A stretch of DNA of 64,000 nucleotides from assembly GCA_005765155.1 (NCBI GenBank), contig VCCP01000001.1, positions 7,130,001-7,194,000 of the forward strand, written 5' to 3'. The position numbers and the translations under genes were made by a program. The notes under the pieces were generated by a model. It did not search any database. It was given only the letters and a program-made list of their open reading frames with translations, and had not been told where the DNA came from. Within the stretch, counting starts at the first letter, position 1. Every line of letters starts with the position of its first letter. Shown piece by piece: positions 13,101-28,100 of the stretch. The DNA comes from Zelopaecilomyces penicillatus. Lineage: Eukaryota; Ascomycota; Sordariomycetes; Hypocreales; Pseudodiploosporaceae.

Positions 13101-16100
13101 CTGCCCTAGGCTTCAAGAGCACCTCACGAGTGTATGACTTTGTCAAATATGCCTTTGATGTCACCTGGTCCAACTTCTTGCACACTATGACCGCTGGTGC
13201 TTGCTTGTGTATTCCCTCAGAGGATGAGACTTCCAACAATATCAGTGGCTCTTTGATCTCATACAAGGCAAACTTTGCTGATCTGACACCATCGGTCGCC
13301 AGTACTCTGCGCCCGGCCGACCTCACCACGCTGGAGCATATACTGTTCAGCGGCGAGGCATTGACAACTCATCTTGCATCAGAGTGGGCAAAACATGCGA
13401 CTGTTTTGAATACATATGGTCCTGCCGAATGTAGTGTTAAAGCAACATTTGCAGAAGTGGGCAATGGAGATGCATCTGCTGCTAGTATTGGCCCAGGATT
13501 TGGTATGTGTACCTGGATCGTACAGCCCACGGACCATAACAAGCTGGTGCCGATTGGTGTCGTTGGTGAACTTTTACTCGAAGGACCTCTTGTTGGAGCA
13601 GGCTATTTGGGCGACGCTACCAAAACCAAGGCAGCCTTCATCGAGGATCCATCTTGGCTTGTTGATGGCGCATCAGGCCATGTTGGTCGTAGCGGGCGCC
13701 TCTATAAGACAGGAGACATGGTGAGATACAATATCGACGGCAGCATGACATTCGTAGGCCGCAAAGATGCTCAAGTCAAGATTAACGGCCAGCGACTGGA
13801 GCTTGGGGATGTTGAGCACCATGTACGCACTAATATTGTCCATGATACGTCAATTCAGGTGTTTGCTGAAGTCTTCAAGCCCCAGGGAAGCAGCAATAGC
13901 ATGCTCATGGCATTTATTCATGCTGAGGGCCAGCTGGTAACATCACCTGATCAGCGCACTGAGAAGACCAGCAAACTTACCACTGGCCTCAACGAGAAGC
14001 TTGCCACACAAGTCCCAGCCTACATGATCCCGTCTGCCTACATGCTGCTGGATGAGATCCCTATGACTGCAACAGGCAAGACAGACCGCCGTCGTTTGCG
14101 CGAGATGATACAGAACATGACGAGAGAAGAAGTTGTGGCGCTGAACCCTCGCAACGGCGAGTACAAGGCACCCAGCACAGCAACCGAAAAGCAAATGCAA
14201 AGCTTCTGGGCAACTGTTCTTGACATCAAAGTAGATTCCATCAGTGCAGATGACAGTTTCCTTCGGATCGGAGGCGATTCTATCGGCGCTATGAAGTTAG
14301 TAGGTATCGCCCGCGAGCATGGACTTTCTTTGAGTGTTGCCGATATTTTCAAGCACCCCAAGTTGAGTGACCTAGCCAAGGTGATTGGACATGTTTCAAG
14401 TGCAGACTACGAAGCTATCCAGCCTTTCTCGCTATTGAAAGCCGATATAGATCATCGTGCGGTGCGCGCTCAAGTTGCGAAGCTGTGCAGCATCGACGAC
14501 AGCCATATTGAAGACATCTTTCCCTGCACACCCTTGCAGGAAGGTCTTCTCGCACTTACAGCTAAGAGAGAGGGTGACTACATCGCTCAGTATGTGATGC
14601 CTCTCAGAAAGACAGTTGATGTTGCTCGTTTCCAAAGAGCTTGGGAACAAGTGCTGCAGATGACGCCAATTCTGCGAACCCGCATCGTCGACATACCTAG
14701 CCAGGGGCTGGTACAGGTTGTTCTCGAGGAAAAGTCGCTATGGACACAGTGCTCAAGTGTGAGCGATTATCAGCAAACTGATAAAAAGCTAGTCATGGGA
14801 ATGGGACAGCCCCTTGTTCGGTACGCAGTTACTGATATGCCTAACCACAAGGAGTGCTTCGTCTTCATATGGACTGTCCATCACGCGCTCTATGACGGTT
14901 GGTCTATGCCACGTATCATGGACAGACTAGAGCTGGCATACAAGGGCGAAGAGGTTCTCCAACAGGCCCCTCCTTTCCAGCGTTTCGTAAAGTATATCAT
15001 CAATGCCGACGAGGAACGTGCCAAACAATTCTGGCAAGCGCAGTTTGAAGCATCTGAGGCCCAGGTGTTTCCTAGACTTCCATCACCCACATATTCGCCA
15101 ATTGCAAACTCAACTTTCGCCCATAACATCAGTGATTTGGAATGGCCCAAGACTGAGATCACGGCGTCAACCACTATTCGCACAGCATGGTCTATCCTGA
15201 CGGCCCGGTATACAAACGCAACTGATGTAGCGTTTGGTGTTACCGTCAACGGTCGCCAGGCTGCTGTGCATGAAGTCGACGAAATGACGGGCCCTACATT
15301 TGCAACTGTCCCCGTCAGAATCCCAGTCTCCTGGGATAAGACTGTTGAAGAATTCCTGTCCCAGATCCAAAAGCAGTTGGTTGAAATGACTGCTTTCGAG
15401 CAAACTGGCATGCAGAAGATTCGTCAAATGGGCGTCAATGCCAGACAAGCCTGTGACTTTCAGACCCTGATGTTGATGCACCCCGCAGAGGAAGCTGGAC
15501 AGTCAGAAAGTCAGCTTTTTGTCCATAAGGGTGAAGAAGGTGATGATGAAGATGAAGAGGAGGCCCAGCTTTCCCAGTTTGACACATATGCCATTACTAT
15601 CGAGTTTGACTTGGAGCAACACGGTCTAGGTCTTAGAATTGAGTTTGATAACAACGTTTTAAGCCTACTCCAGGTTCAGAAGTTAGCAAGTCAGATGGAG
15701 CACATCCTTCGACTTCTGTGTGATCCAAGCCAAAGCAAGAAGCGACTTGCAGATATTGAGACAGCCAGCAAGGAGGATCTTCAGACCATTTGGCAATGGA
15801 ATGCTACGGTGCCTGAGACACGCGAGACTCCTGTGCATGATGTTATTAGTGCTGTGTGTCAGGAAAAGCCCGACGCCCCTGCTGTCAGTGCCTGGGATGG
15901 TGACTGGAACTATAGACAACTGGACGACCTATCTTCCCGGTTGGCTCATCATCTACAGAGTCTTGGAGTTGGTCCTGAAGTCATTGTCCCTCTTTGCTTT
16001 GAAAAGTCGAAATGGACACCGATTGCAAGTATTGCCGTTATGAAAGCCGGTGGAGTCTGCGTGACTGTTGATTCCCATCTACCAGAAGATCGCCTGCTCA

Positions 16101-19100
16101 GCATTGTGGACCAAGTCAAGCCAGCACTTATTCTCTCATCGTCAACAACAAAGACTATCGCCACCCAAATATCAGCCGGCAAACCTGTCGTGGTCGTTGA
16201 CGCTGAGCTGTTCCTCTCGCTGGGAACTTCAGAACCAGGACCTCTACCAAAGGTGCATCCTTCCAGCACGCTCTACATCGTGTTCACTTCCGGTAGTACT
16301 GGCACACCAAAGGGTGTACGCATCCTGCATTCCAATTTTAGCAGCGCTATGAGATACCAGCGAAGTGCTCATAATTATGATAGTATTCCTAATGTTCGAC
16401 TCTATGACTTCGCGTCGTATGCATTCGATACCTCTTGGCAGAACATGCTCGCTGCTTTTGACTGTGGTGGCTGTTTGTGCATTCCGTCAGAGGCCGAGAG
16501 GAAGGATGATCTAGCTGCCTCTATCGAACGCTTCAGAATCACTCATAGTGAACTAACGCCTTCTGCTGCTATGGTGCTGCCTCTTTCAACCCTCAAGACA
16601 CTGGACACACTCATCCTTGGTGGTGAGAGACTTCAAGAGGAGTACGCTAAAAGATGGGCAACGCTAGTTAACGTCAAGAACTCATATGGTCCCTGCGAGT
16701 GTACTCCAACCTCGACAGTCGCTGATGTCGATCCTATCAACTTCAACGGAGCAAATATCGGCAGAGGCAGAGGTGTCAATACATGGATCGTGGACACGAT
16801 CAACGGTGATTCGTTAGTGCCGGTTGGATGCATTGGCGAGTTAATGCTCGAGGGACCTCTTGTAGGTCCTGGATACCTAGGAGACCCCGAAAAGACTGCT
16901 TCTGTCTTCATCGAGAACCCACGCTGGCTTACCCGAGGAGGTCCAGGTCACCCTGGCCGCGAATCTCGTCTTTACAAGACAGGTGACTTGGCCTACTACA
17001 ACGAGGACGGCTCCATGACATTCATCGGCCGTAAGGATGCTCAGGTCAAGATCCATGGTCAGCGTGTTGAACTTGGTGACATTGAGAACCACATCATGCG
17101 CCATCATCTGACGAAACAATCCGCATGTCTCTATCCCAAGTCAGGACCTTGGGCCAAAACGCTCGTCAGTGTGTTTAGCATCCACAACATTCAGCAGGGT
17201 CTTGACGAAGTCAGCGCCGCTTTAGACCATGATACACCCTCCCCCACGTATCATTCTGGATCAACGTCGCCAAAGACTGACATTACCACAAACTGTACAT
17301 CGATACAAGATTCGAGCACCCCAGTCTCGAAGTCAAGCACGGATATTGTACTTGCTGATCGCACAGCTGCTATCCAGAGCTACCTCGATGCTATGCAAGG
17401 CATCCTGGCGAGCTCCCTTCCTTCCTACATGGTCCCTACCAAGTGGATTGCGCTCAAGGAGATTCCGCTAAATCCGTCTGGGAAGATGAATCGCAAGCAA
17501 GTTGAAACTTGGCTTATTGAAATGGACAAGGAGAAATATGCCGAGCTGTCCAACATTGATGATGAAATTACGTGCCAGGAACCGGAAACGGAGGCGGAGC
17601 GTGTGCTTCGAGATGCATGCAGCCTGATTCTCAATGTGCCAGTCTCCGAGATTAATCTCCAACGATCATTCATTGCCAACGGCGGTGACTCAATCTCAGC
17701 TATGCGTTTGAGCCCACATTGCCGTGCTGGTAACGTCGTATTCTCCGTTGCCGAGTTACTCAAGGCCAGATCCTTGGTTGAAGTTGCCAAGCACTCGTCT
17801 GCTACGGCTGGTTTGACGACATCTCGTTCTGAAGAGCTCGGTAAATCATTCCCCCTGTCGCCAATCCAACAATGGTACTTTGAGCAGTCGCCTGATCACC
17901 TTGTCAACACTACGGGCTACTATTGTAACCAATCTTTCTACGTCCGAATCAATGAAACTGTCTCCGAACAAGCGGTCAGCTCTGCTATTGAAAAGGTCGT
18001 CGCACTGCACTCAATGCTCCGTGTCCGCTTCCAGCAGCAAAATAATGTTTGGACCCAGACCATACCACAGGACTCTGAAGCCACCTACCACTTTGGTGTT
18101 TCGAAGCTGCAATCTATGGGTGATATGCAGTTGCTCGCAACCCAACGTCAACAGAGTCTTGATTTTGAGCGCGGTCTCGTATTCTCTGCCGATCTGTGTG
18201 AACTTGAAGCAGGTGGACAATACCTCATCCTAGTTGCGCACCATTTGGTGATCGACCTTGTCTCTTGGAGAATCATCCTAGACGACCTAGAAACTCTCCT
18301 GACGGGAGGCAAATTGATGGAGAGCCTTCCGTTCCAAATCTGGAATGATTTACAGCACCAAGAGGTTAAGAACTCAAGATATGACCCTGAGCATGTACTA
18401 TCGACACATGGCGTGAACAATGATTTGGCATTTTGGAACTTTAATGCTGAAACTCCAAACGCCACGGAGGATTTCATCAACGAGTCATATACAGTCGATC
18501 GGGACACCACTTCACTTCTCTTAAAGGACGCGAATATTGCATTCAACACTGAGACTGTTGACCTCCTTTTATCAGCAGTATGGGATGCATTTTTCCGCAT
18601 CTTTCCGTCACGAGAGGGTCTAACCGTCTTCAACGAGGGCCACGGTCGTGAACCGTGGAGTGCTGAGATTGAACTTTCTCGGACAGTTGGTTGGTTCACG
18701 ACGATGAGCCCGATGCATGGATCGCGCAACATTTGCAGTAATCCAGCTAATGTTGTCCGATTTGTCAAGGATGCCAGGAGAAAGCTGCCTGCTAATGGAT
18801 GGGCCTACTTTGCATCGAGGTACCTTAACAAAAAGGGTGTTGAAGCTTTCAGCTCTCATAACACAGTCATGGAGCTTGTTTTCAACTATCACGGCCAATT
18901 TCAGCAGCTAGAGCGCCAACACTCCTTCTTTGATAGCATCACGCTTGACGGTGTCTCCGATATTGGGCCAAATCTGCCCGCCTCCTCACTGTTCAACATC
19001 AACATGTCTATTGAGGGAGGAGAGACTCATGTTTCATTCGACTGGAATCGCCACATTTCCAATCAAGATCTCATCCAGCAGTGGGTTGACCAAATTGGAC

Positions 19101-22100
19101 CTTCTTTGCAGTCAATCTGCGAGAGCCTTGTATCTAGGCCGAGCCAGCCAACTCTCATTGACTACCAGTATTTGAGCTTGGACTACACTTCTCTAGATGA
19201 CCTCCAAAGCCGTGCCATCCCCGAAATCGAGAACCTCAACGGCACCAAGGTAGAGGATATTTACCCCTGCTCCCCCATGGTAGAGGGTATTCTGCTCAGC
19301 CAGCTGCGAGGAGATGGCTTTTACGAGACTTCTCAGTTTTATGAGATCAAGCCGCGCGGCTCTCATGTTATCAACGTCGAGCAACTGTCTGCAGCCTGGC
19401 AAGAAGTGATTGCCCGCCATCCAGCTATGAGGAGTATTTTTACTGAGAGCGTGGATCCCAACATGGCGTTCAATCAGTTTGTCCTCAAAGAACTTTGTGG
19501 TGATGTGGTGTTGCTCGAGAGTGATACCCTAGAATCCGCACAGGCATTGCTGCAAACCCTGTCCAAGGTCGATTACCAACAACTCAAACCACCTCACCGT
19601 ATCATTCTCTGCCAAATTCTAGAGACCAAGAGCATCCTCTGCAAAATTGAAATGAGCCATATTATCACCGATGGTGCATCCACAGGAATCGTTATTGAAG
19701 ATTGGGCCAAGGCTTACAAGGGCGTTTTGGGTCGGGAAACTCTGATTGAAACGAGCCAAGGATTTGCGCATGCTTTGAGTTCTGGAAGTGCAGCAAACAA
19801 GAAATCATACTGGAATAAGAAGCTTGCCGGTCTTCAACCCTGTCTTTTCCCTGCGCTGGACAAGATATCAGAGCCTTCAGAGCAGGTGTCTTGGGCTGTT
19901 GCAGATGTAGATGGCGCAGCCTTTAATAGTATGCAAAAGTTCTGCGAATCATATTCAATTACGCCTGCTAGTTTGTTCCACGCAGCCTGGGCTCTCACAT
20001 TGTCATCATACACCGGCACGGACAGTGTGTGCTTTGGGTATATTGCTTCTGGTAGAGATCTCCCTATTCCCGGAATCGGAGAGGCCGTTGGTGCATTCGC
20101 CAACATGATGGTTTGCCGCGCCGACATTTCCCTAGAGTGGAATAAACACCGATTTGTTCAGTACCTCCATCACCAGGTTTTGGAGGATATGGGTTTCCAG
20201 CATTGTTCTCTGGCTGATATCCAGCATGACTTGGGCATTGCTTCTGGACAGCAGTTGTTCAATACAATCATGTCATTCCAAAAAGATGTTGACGATTCGC
20301 AAGAAGGTCCTATCAGCCAAGAGCTGGACTTTATCGATGAGGACGGAGACGATCCAACTGAGTATGACGTTGCCATTAGCATTGTTTTTGGGGCTAATGG
20401 GGCCAAGCTGTTTATCAACTGCCTGCCCACACGATTCAGCAATGATCAAGCGCAGCGCATCGTTTCACTGTTCAAATCCACTGTCGTCGGACTTGTCAGT
20501 GACGCGAATTTGGAGAGTGAAGAGAACATTCTTCGCAGCATTGACATGATTAGCGACCAAGACTTGCAGGAGATTTGGCAATGGAACTCGGATGTTTCCG
20601 AGACAGCGGATACATGCCTTCATGATCTCATCACAGAGATGGCACTGAAACAACCAGAGGCATACGCTGTCAATGCATGGGATGGTGACTGGACATATGG
20701 CGAGCTAGAGCGCAATGCTAACCAACTCGCATATTATCTTGCAGGTTCTGGCGTTACGTCTGATTCCGTCATCGCGCTATATGTCAAAAAGTCTCGCTGG
20801 ACGTCGGTCGCGATGCTGGCAGTACTGAAGGCTGGAGCGACTTCTGTCATGATTGATTCTAACCAGCCAGAAAGCCTTCATCGTGATATCATGGAGAAAT
20901 CGAAGCCAACGCTGCTGATTTCATCCAGCTCAGCCAAGCATTTGGCAGCCAAGATTACAGAGGGGGCTATTCTCGTTGTTGACGACTCTCTTCTCGAATC
21001 TCTGGCTTCAACAGCTCCTGTCGATTTGCCTCATGTCCAGACATCACATAATGCTTGTATCGTCTTTTCTTCGGGAAGCAACAGTTCACCTAAGGGTGCC
21101 ATGTTAACTCATGCTAATCTCAGCAGCGTTGCCAAGCACCAGCAATCTGCTCAGGGATACATGGCCAATTCCAGGGTTTATGATTCAATGCCATATTCAT
21201 CTCAACTGACCTGGAAATTGTTTGCAAATACATTTACTAGCGGCGGATGCCTCTGTGTTCCATCAGAGTCTGAGCAAAATGACAACCTCGAAGACTCGAT
21301 ATTGCGCTGGCAACCTACTCTCTTGAACACAACGCCTTCAACAGCCAATGTACTTCCAGATAGCATTGTTCAGTCACTAAAGACATTGATATTGAGTGGT
21401 GAACGGCTTTCACCAGAAAAAGCCAAACATTGGGCTCCCTTGGTCGATCTCAAGCTTGCCTACGGCTGTTGCGAATGTACCCCGATAGCTACTGTGGGCA
21501 CTATTGGTCTGGAAGAAGCTGAAGAGCCCAGAATTGGAAAGGGCGCCGGCATGAACACCTGGATTACTGACGCGCGAGATGGCACAACTCTTGTACCTAT
21601 TGGCAGCATTGGTGAGCTCGTCCTGGAAGGACCTCTGGTTGGTGCTGGTTATTTGGATGATGCCGAAAAGACAGCGACTGCCTTCATCAGCAACCCACCA
21701 TGGCTCGTTCAAGGAAGTGGTGATTCTACACATCCAGGCCGTATCGGCCGACTTTTCAGAACTGGCGATCTCGTCCGTTACAACAAAGATGGCACATTGA
21801 CCTTCATCGCCCGCAAGGAAGACCAGGTCAAGATTCACGGCCAACATGTGGATCTAGACGAAATTGCAAACCACATGGTCAGCCTGTCCTCGATACGTCA
21901 AGCTGCCTGCGTGATTCCCAAGTCAGGTCCTTTCACCAACAAACTTGTCGGCGTATTCAGTCTCGATGGCATCTCGAACAGTGATGATGACAAGAATACA
22001 AGTGCACTAAATCTCATAGCTAGAGACAGGGCTGAAGAAGTCCAAGATAACATCCAGTCCCTCCAGGCTAAGCTGGATAACGCCGTCCCTACATATATGG

Positions 22101-25100
22101 TTCCAGCTGTTTGGGTGGCATTAAAGAACATTCCTGTCGACCAATCCAGCAAGCTGGACCACAAGCTCGTGGAGGAATGGCTCTCTATTATCGACGAAGA
22201 AACACATGCCAGAATTTCCAACGCCGGGTCGTCATCCAGCGGCCCCGTCACTGCCACAGAGAGAGTGATCCGGGATGCATGCAGCCATATTTTCAACGTC
22301 CCCGCCAATCACATCAACATGCAGCGATCATTCATCGCCAACGGCGGCGATTCTATATCCGCCATGAGAGTCAGTCCGTTCTGCCGCGCCGCCGGAATTG
22401 TGATCTCTGTTGCATCGCTTCTCAGGAGCAAAAAGCTCGTCGATGTTGCCGACTCCGCGACTGTTTCCAACGCTCCAGCTCTGTCTCTTGAGGAAGACTT
22501 TGACAAGCCTTTTGGCCTTTCACCAATGCAGCAGTGGTTCTTTGACCAATCTCCGTCAGACAAGGTGAACACTACGAGTTATTACTGCAACCAGGCTGTC
22601 TATGTCCGCATCAACCGCCAAGTACTTCCCGAGGACGTCTCTCTTGGAATTCGCAAGATTGTTCAGAAGCACTCCATGTTACGAGCACGATTCCAAGTAG
22701 ATAAAGCAACCAACACCTGGACACAGCTGGTTACAAAGCCCAACGATGCCCTCTACCACTATGGATTTTCTGAAGTTGACGATCTTGCCATCGCCAAATC
22801 CATGATTTCTCGGCGACATGAAGAGCTTGATATCGAGCGTGGCTTGGTATTCGCTGCGGACTTATTCAATCTCGCATCAGGCGAGCAATATCTCTCCCTC
22901 ATGGCTCACCATCTGGTGGTCGATTTGGTTTCCTGGCGTGTGATTCTAGATAATTTAGAGGCTCTCCTAACTGGAGGCACCATGCCAGAAGAGACGCCCT
23001 TCCAAGTCTGGAACAATCTCCAGAAACAAGAAGTCCAGTCAGAAAGCTTTGCGCCTAAAAAAGTCCTACCCAGTGAGTTCCATAATGAGCTCGACTTCTG
23101 GAACTACACTTCAACCACTCCCAACACCTTTGATGACCACATCGAGGAATCCTTTGAGGTAGACGAAGCAACAACTGCCCTTTTGCTCAAAGAAGCCAAC
23201 GGGGCATTCAACACTGAGCCTGTTGATCTCATTCTTGCCTCTGTTTGGGATGCTTTCTTCCAAACCTTCAAGACTCGCAACGGTCTAACCATCTTCAATG
23301 AAGGTCACGGTCGTGAGCCCTGGGGATCTGACATTGATTTATCACAGACTGTTGGGTGGTTCACCACAATGGCGCCGATGCATGTGTCGCGCGACCACAC
23401 GAGGATCAATAGTGCGAGAGCCGTCAAGGATATCAGACGACAGCTGCCTTTCAACGGCTGGGCCTACTTTTCCTCACGCTATCTCAATGATCGGGGCATG
23501 GAAGCTTTCAAATCTCATGATTGCGTGATGGAGGTTCTTTTTAATTATCACGGCCAGTTCCAGCAGTTGGAGTCTGAGGATGCCTTATTCGAGAATGTCG
23601 CATTCGATGAAATCTTCGATGTCGGTTCTGATTTGCCCACTTCTACGCTCTTCAATATCAACGCATCTATCGAACGTGGTGTGACCAAGTTCACCTTCGG
23701 TTGGAACCGTCACATTAGCCACCAAAACCTCATCCGGGAGTGGATTGCACAAGTTGCTCCCTCAATGCAGACTCTTTGCAACTCTCTATCTGCTTGCAAG
23801 CCAATGCTCACAATTTCGGATTATGAGTTCTTGGATTTGGATTACGCTGGTCTAGATGAGCTGCACAATAACATCCTCCCCACGCTACAGTCCGAGAATG
23901 GTACCAGCATCACCGACATCTATCCTTGCTCGCCGATGGTTGACGGTATGCTACTGACCCAGATAAGAGAACCTGGGACTTATAAGACAATGCTACTATA
24001 CGAAATGAAAGACAACAGAGACCAAAAATCGCTTAATATCAATGTATTGGCTAAGGCTTGGCAAGCTGTAGTTGCTCGCCATCCAGCACTTCGAAGTGTC
24101 TTTATCGAGGGTGTCGACAAGAAGACGGCCTTTGCTCAAGCAGTTCTCAACAAATACCAAGGAGAAGTCATACTACTCAAGGCACAGACAAAGGAAACAG
24201 CAGTGACCATGATCAAACAACTACCCGTAGTCAACTACCAGCAATTCAGACCTGCCCATCGCCTGGTACTTTGCAGCAATGTGGAAGACGACACAGTCAT
24301 CTGCCAAATCGAAATGAGCCATGCCATTGTCGATGGTGCATCGACCGCGATTATGCTCAACGACTGGTCAGCGGCTTACAACGGAACCTTGGGTACAGAA
24401 AACCTCGGAGAGACGAACCGCAATTTTGTCCGGGCTCTAAATGCCAGCCCTCTAGCCAACAAGACAACATATTGGAAAAACAAGCTCGCTGGACTGGAGC
24501 CATGCCACTTCCCACGTCTTTCGGAAGAGTTCCTTACCGGAAACAACGTCGGCATGGTCTGCTCTGAGCTTGACAATGACAATTTCACACGCATCCAACG
24601 CTTCTGTGAATCACAATCCATTACTCCTGCGAGCATATTCCAAAGCGCATGGGCGTTATTGCTATCTGCATATACCAATAGCAACTCTGTTTGCTTTGGA
24701 TACATTGCCTCAGGCCGCGACCTTCCCATTGATGGCATTGGAGAATCCATTAATGCGTATGCTAACATGATAGTATGCCGTGCTGATGTGTCGCGTAATT
24801 GGACTTCGCAGCAGTTTGTCCAACAACTTCACGATCAAGTATTGGAAGATCTTGACTTTCAGCACTGCTCTTTGGCTGATATCCAGCACGATCTCGGAAT
24901 TTCTTCAGATCGTCCTCTTTTTAACAACATGGTTTCGTTTCAAAAGGATGATGCTGACGCAGAAGAGGATGTCGATGTTGGGGGTCTAGTGTTTGTTGAT
25001 ATAGATTACGAGGATCCTACTGAAGTAAGTCCCCCCTCCTCTTAATTATTCAACCTCCCCAAACAGGATTTAAACTCACAATGCCAAACAGTACGATATC

Positions 25101-28100
25101 GCTTTCAATATCAGCTATGGCAAGACTCAGGTTTCTTTCTCACTTGACTACCGCTTGTCTCTTCTGAACACCGAGCAAGCCGAACGCGCTATTTCGCTGT
25201 TGAAGAACACCATCATGTCTATCGTTGATGCAAAGACAGAAGACACCCTCGCCACCATGGACATGACTAGCCACGAAGAGCTTGAGCAGATTTGGAACTG
25301 GAATTCCGTCGTTCCGGAGCCAGTGAACGCTCTAGTACACGACATGATATCTGACACCGCGAAAAGAATGCCCAATGACCCGGCTGTCTGTGCCTGGGAT
25401 GGCGATTGGACTTATCAGCAGTTGGATGAAAACTCCACAAAGCTCGCTCACGAGTTGGTGAAATACGGTGTCGGTCCTGAGAAGGCAGTTGTTCTCTGCT
25501 TCGAAAAGTCTCGCTGGATGCCTGTGGCGACACTGGCGGTTATGAAGGCTGGCGGAGTGTGCGTGGCTTTAGACTCTACTGTTCCCGAAAAGCGTCTTCG
25601 CACCATCGTGCTACAGGTCAGCCCAGCGATTATTCTTTCTTCATCCAGCGCTGAAGATCTTGTAAGCCGCCTCACCACAGGCCCTAACTTTGTGGTCGAC
25701 GAGGCCAACCTACAGAGCCTTGAAACACCACTAGATTCCAGCTCAGCTGTTTCGGACGTGACGCCTTCCAATTCGCTCTACATTGTCTTCACCTCTGGCA
25801 GTACAGGAACACCAAAGGGTGTCAAAATCACTCACTGCAATTTCGCCAGTGCCCTCCGATATCAACAAGGCAAATTTAACCTGAGGCCTGGTGTCCGACT
25901 CTTCGACTTTGCATCATATTCATTTGACATCTTCTGGCAAAATATCCTCAGTGCTCTGGAATCCGGTGGCTGCCTTTGCATCCCCTCCAATGCTGAGCGC
26001 CATAATGATCTGGCTGGGTCGATGGAGCGGTTTGGGGTGACCCACGCAGACATGACGCCCTCAGCTGCTCAGCTTCTTCCATCCAGCACTCTTAAGGGCT
26101 TGGAAACCTTGATTCTTGCTGGTGAAGTTCTTCCGCTAGAAAGTGCCAAGTACTGGTCCACTATGTTGGACGTCAAGGCCGGATACGGACCATGCGAGTG
26201 CACACCAATCACAACCGTGACAACTATAGACCCAGAGAACATTGACATTGTTAGTATCGGTCGTGGCGTCGGTGTCAATACATGGATCGTGAGCACTACC
26301 GGCGACTTCCTCGCCCCCCTTGGTGGCACCGGCGAGTTGCTCCTCGAAGGTCCGCTGGTTGGCCCTGGCTATCTAGCTGATCCGGAGAAAACGGCCGCAG
26401 CTTTTGTGGAGAACCCTTCTTGGCTTCTTCGCGGCTCGGCAAATCACGCCGGCCGTCCAGGACGCTTATATAGAACAGGCGATCTTGTCCGCTACCTTTC
26501 TGACGGCAGGATGGCATTTGTTGGCCGAAAGGATAACCAAGTCAAAATCAATGGTCAACGTATAGAGCTAGGTGATATTGAACACTATGTCAGCTCAAAC
26601 ATTAAATATGACTCCGAGGTTCGAGTGGTTGTCGACGTGATCAAGCCTCAAGACACAGAAAAGCGTGCTCTGGTTGGTTTCTTGGGCGTGGAGGAGACAT
26701 CTGCAAGTCTGGAGACAATCATCGAGGGTCTGTATGACAGGCTCGCAGCTCAGATTCCTGCATACATGATTCCCTCTGCCTATATTCTGCTGGAAAACAT
26801 ACCTCTCAACACATCGGGCAAGACAGATAGACGAAAGCTACGTGCTATGGTTGAGAAGTTTACAAGAGCTGAGTTGATGGCTCAGGGATCAGCTCAAACA
26901 ACACGACGGGCACCAACGACGCCTAAAGAATTACAGCTTCAGGGTCTCTGGTCGGCGGTTCTCGGTATTCCACGAGATTCAATTGCGTCGGAAGATAGCT
27001 TTCTCCGCATTGGTGGCGATTCTATTGGAGCCATGAAACTCGCTGGTTTGGCCCGTAAATCTGGTCTTTCCATCACTGTCTCTGATGTCTTCCGGCATCC
27101 CCGCCTGAGCGATTTAGCAAAGGCCATCCAGGAGGCGTCTATTGCTGAGCATGAAGCCGTACTGCCATTTTCATTACTTCCCAGCGAGCTAGCTCCTTCC
27201 GATGTGCAGGCTCAAATTGCTCAAGTATGCGACGTCGATGCAAAACTCATTGAAGACGCATTCCCTTGCACACCATTACAGGAAGGTCTTCTTGCTCTAA
27301 CCTCGAGACGATCTGGCGATTATGTGGTTCAGAATTCCTACAAGCTTCTACCTACCGTTGATATCACTCGGTTCCAGCGTGCTTGGGAGCATGTCATTGC
27401 AACAACACCAATTTTGCGAACACGCATCGTTGATATCAACACCAGAGGTTTAGTTCAAGTGATTATTGCAGAAGAGACTATTACATGGCCAGAGCCTACG
27501 AGCACTATTGTCTACCAAAAGGCAGACATGGAGCTAGGTATGGGCTTGGGTACGCCTCTTATGAGATACGCCATTACCAAGAACTCTAATGACGAAAAAT
27601 TTTTCACTTGGACAATGCACCATGCCTTGTACGACGGATGGTCATTGCCACTGGTTCTTGAGAGACTCGAGATGGCATATGAGGGAACAACTCTACAGAT
27701 GCCACAACCATTCCAGGAGTTTGTGCGATTCCTTACCCAGTCTGAGGATGACAGCGCGGACGTGTTCTGGAGGTCGCAGTTTGACTACATTCAGGCTCAA
27801 CCATTCCCACAACTACCCTCACCGGCATACCAGCCTCGATCAAACTGTGGTGTTCGACACCACATCCAAGACTTGACATGGCCAAATACGGATGCAACTC
27901 CATCAACTGCTATTCGCGCTGCCCTAGCTCTAGTTATTTCAACCTACTCTAACTCTTCCGATTCACTTTATGGAGTGACGGTCACTGGTCGACAAGCACC
28001 AGTCCCTGGGGTTGAAACCATGACAGGGCCAACAATTGCTACAGTTCCAATCGGGGTAGCACTCGACAAAGAAAGCACCGTCCATCAGATTCTGCAAGCA

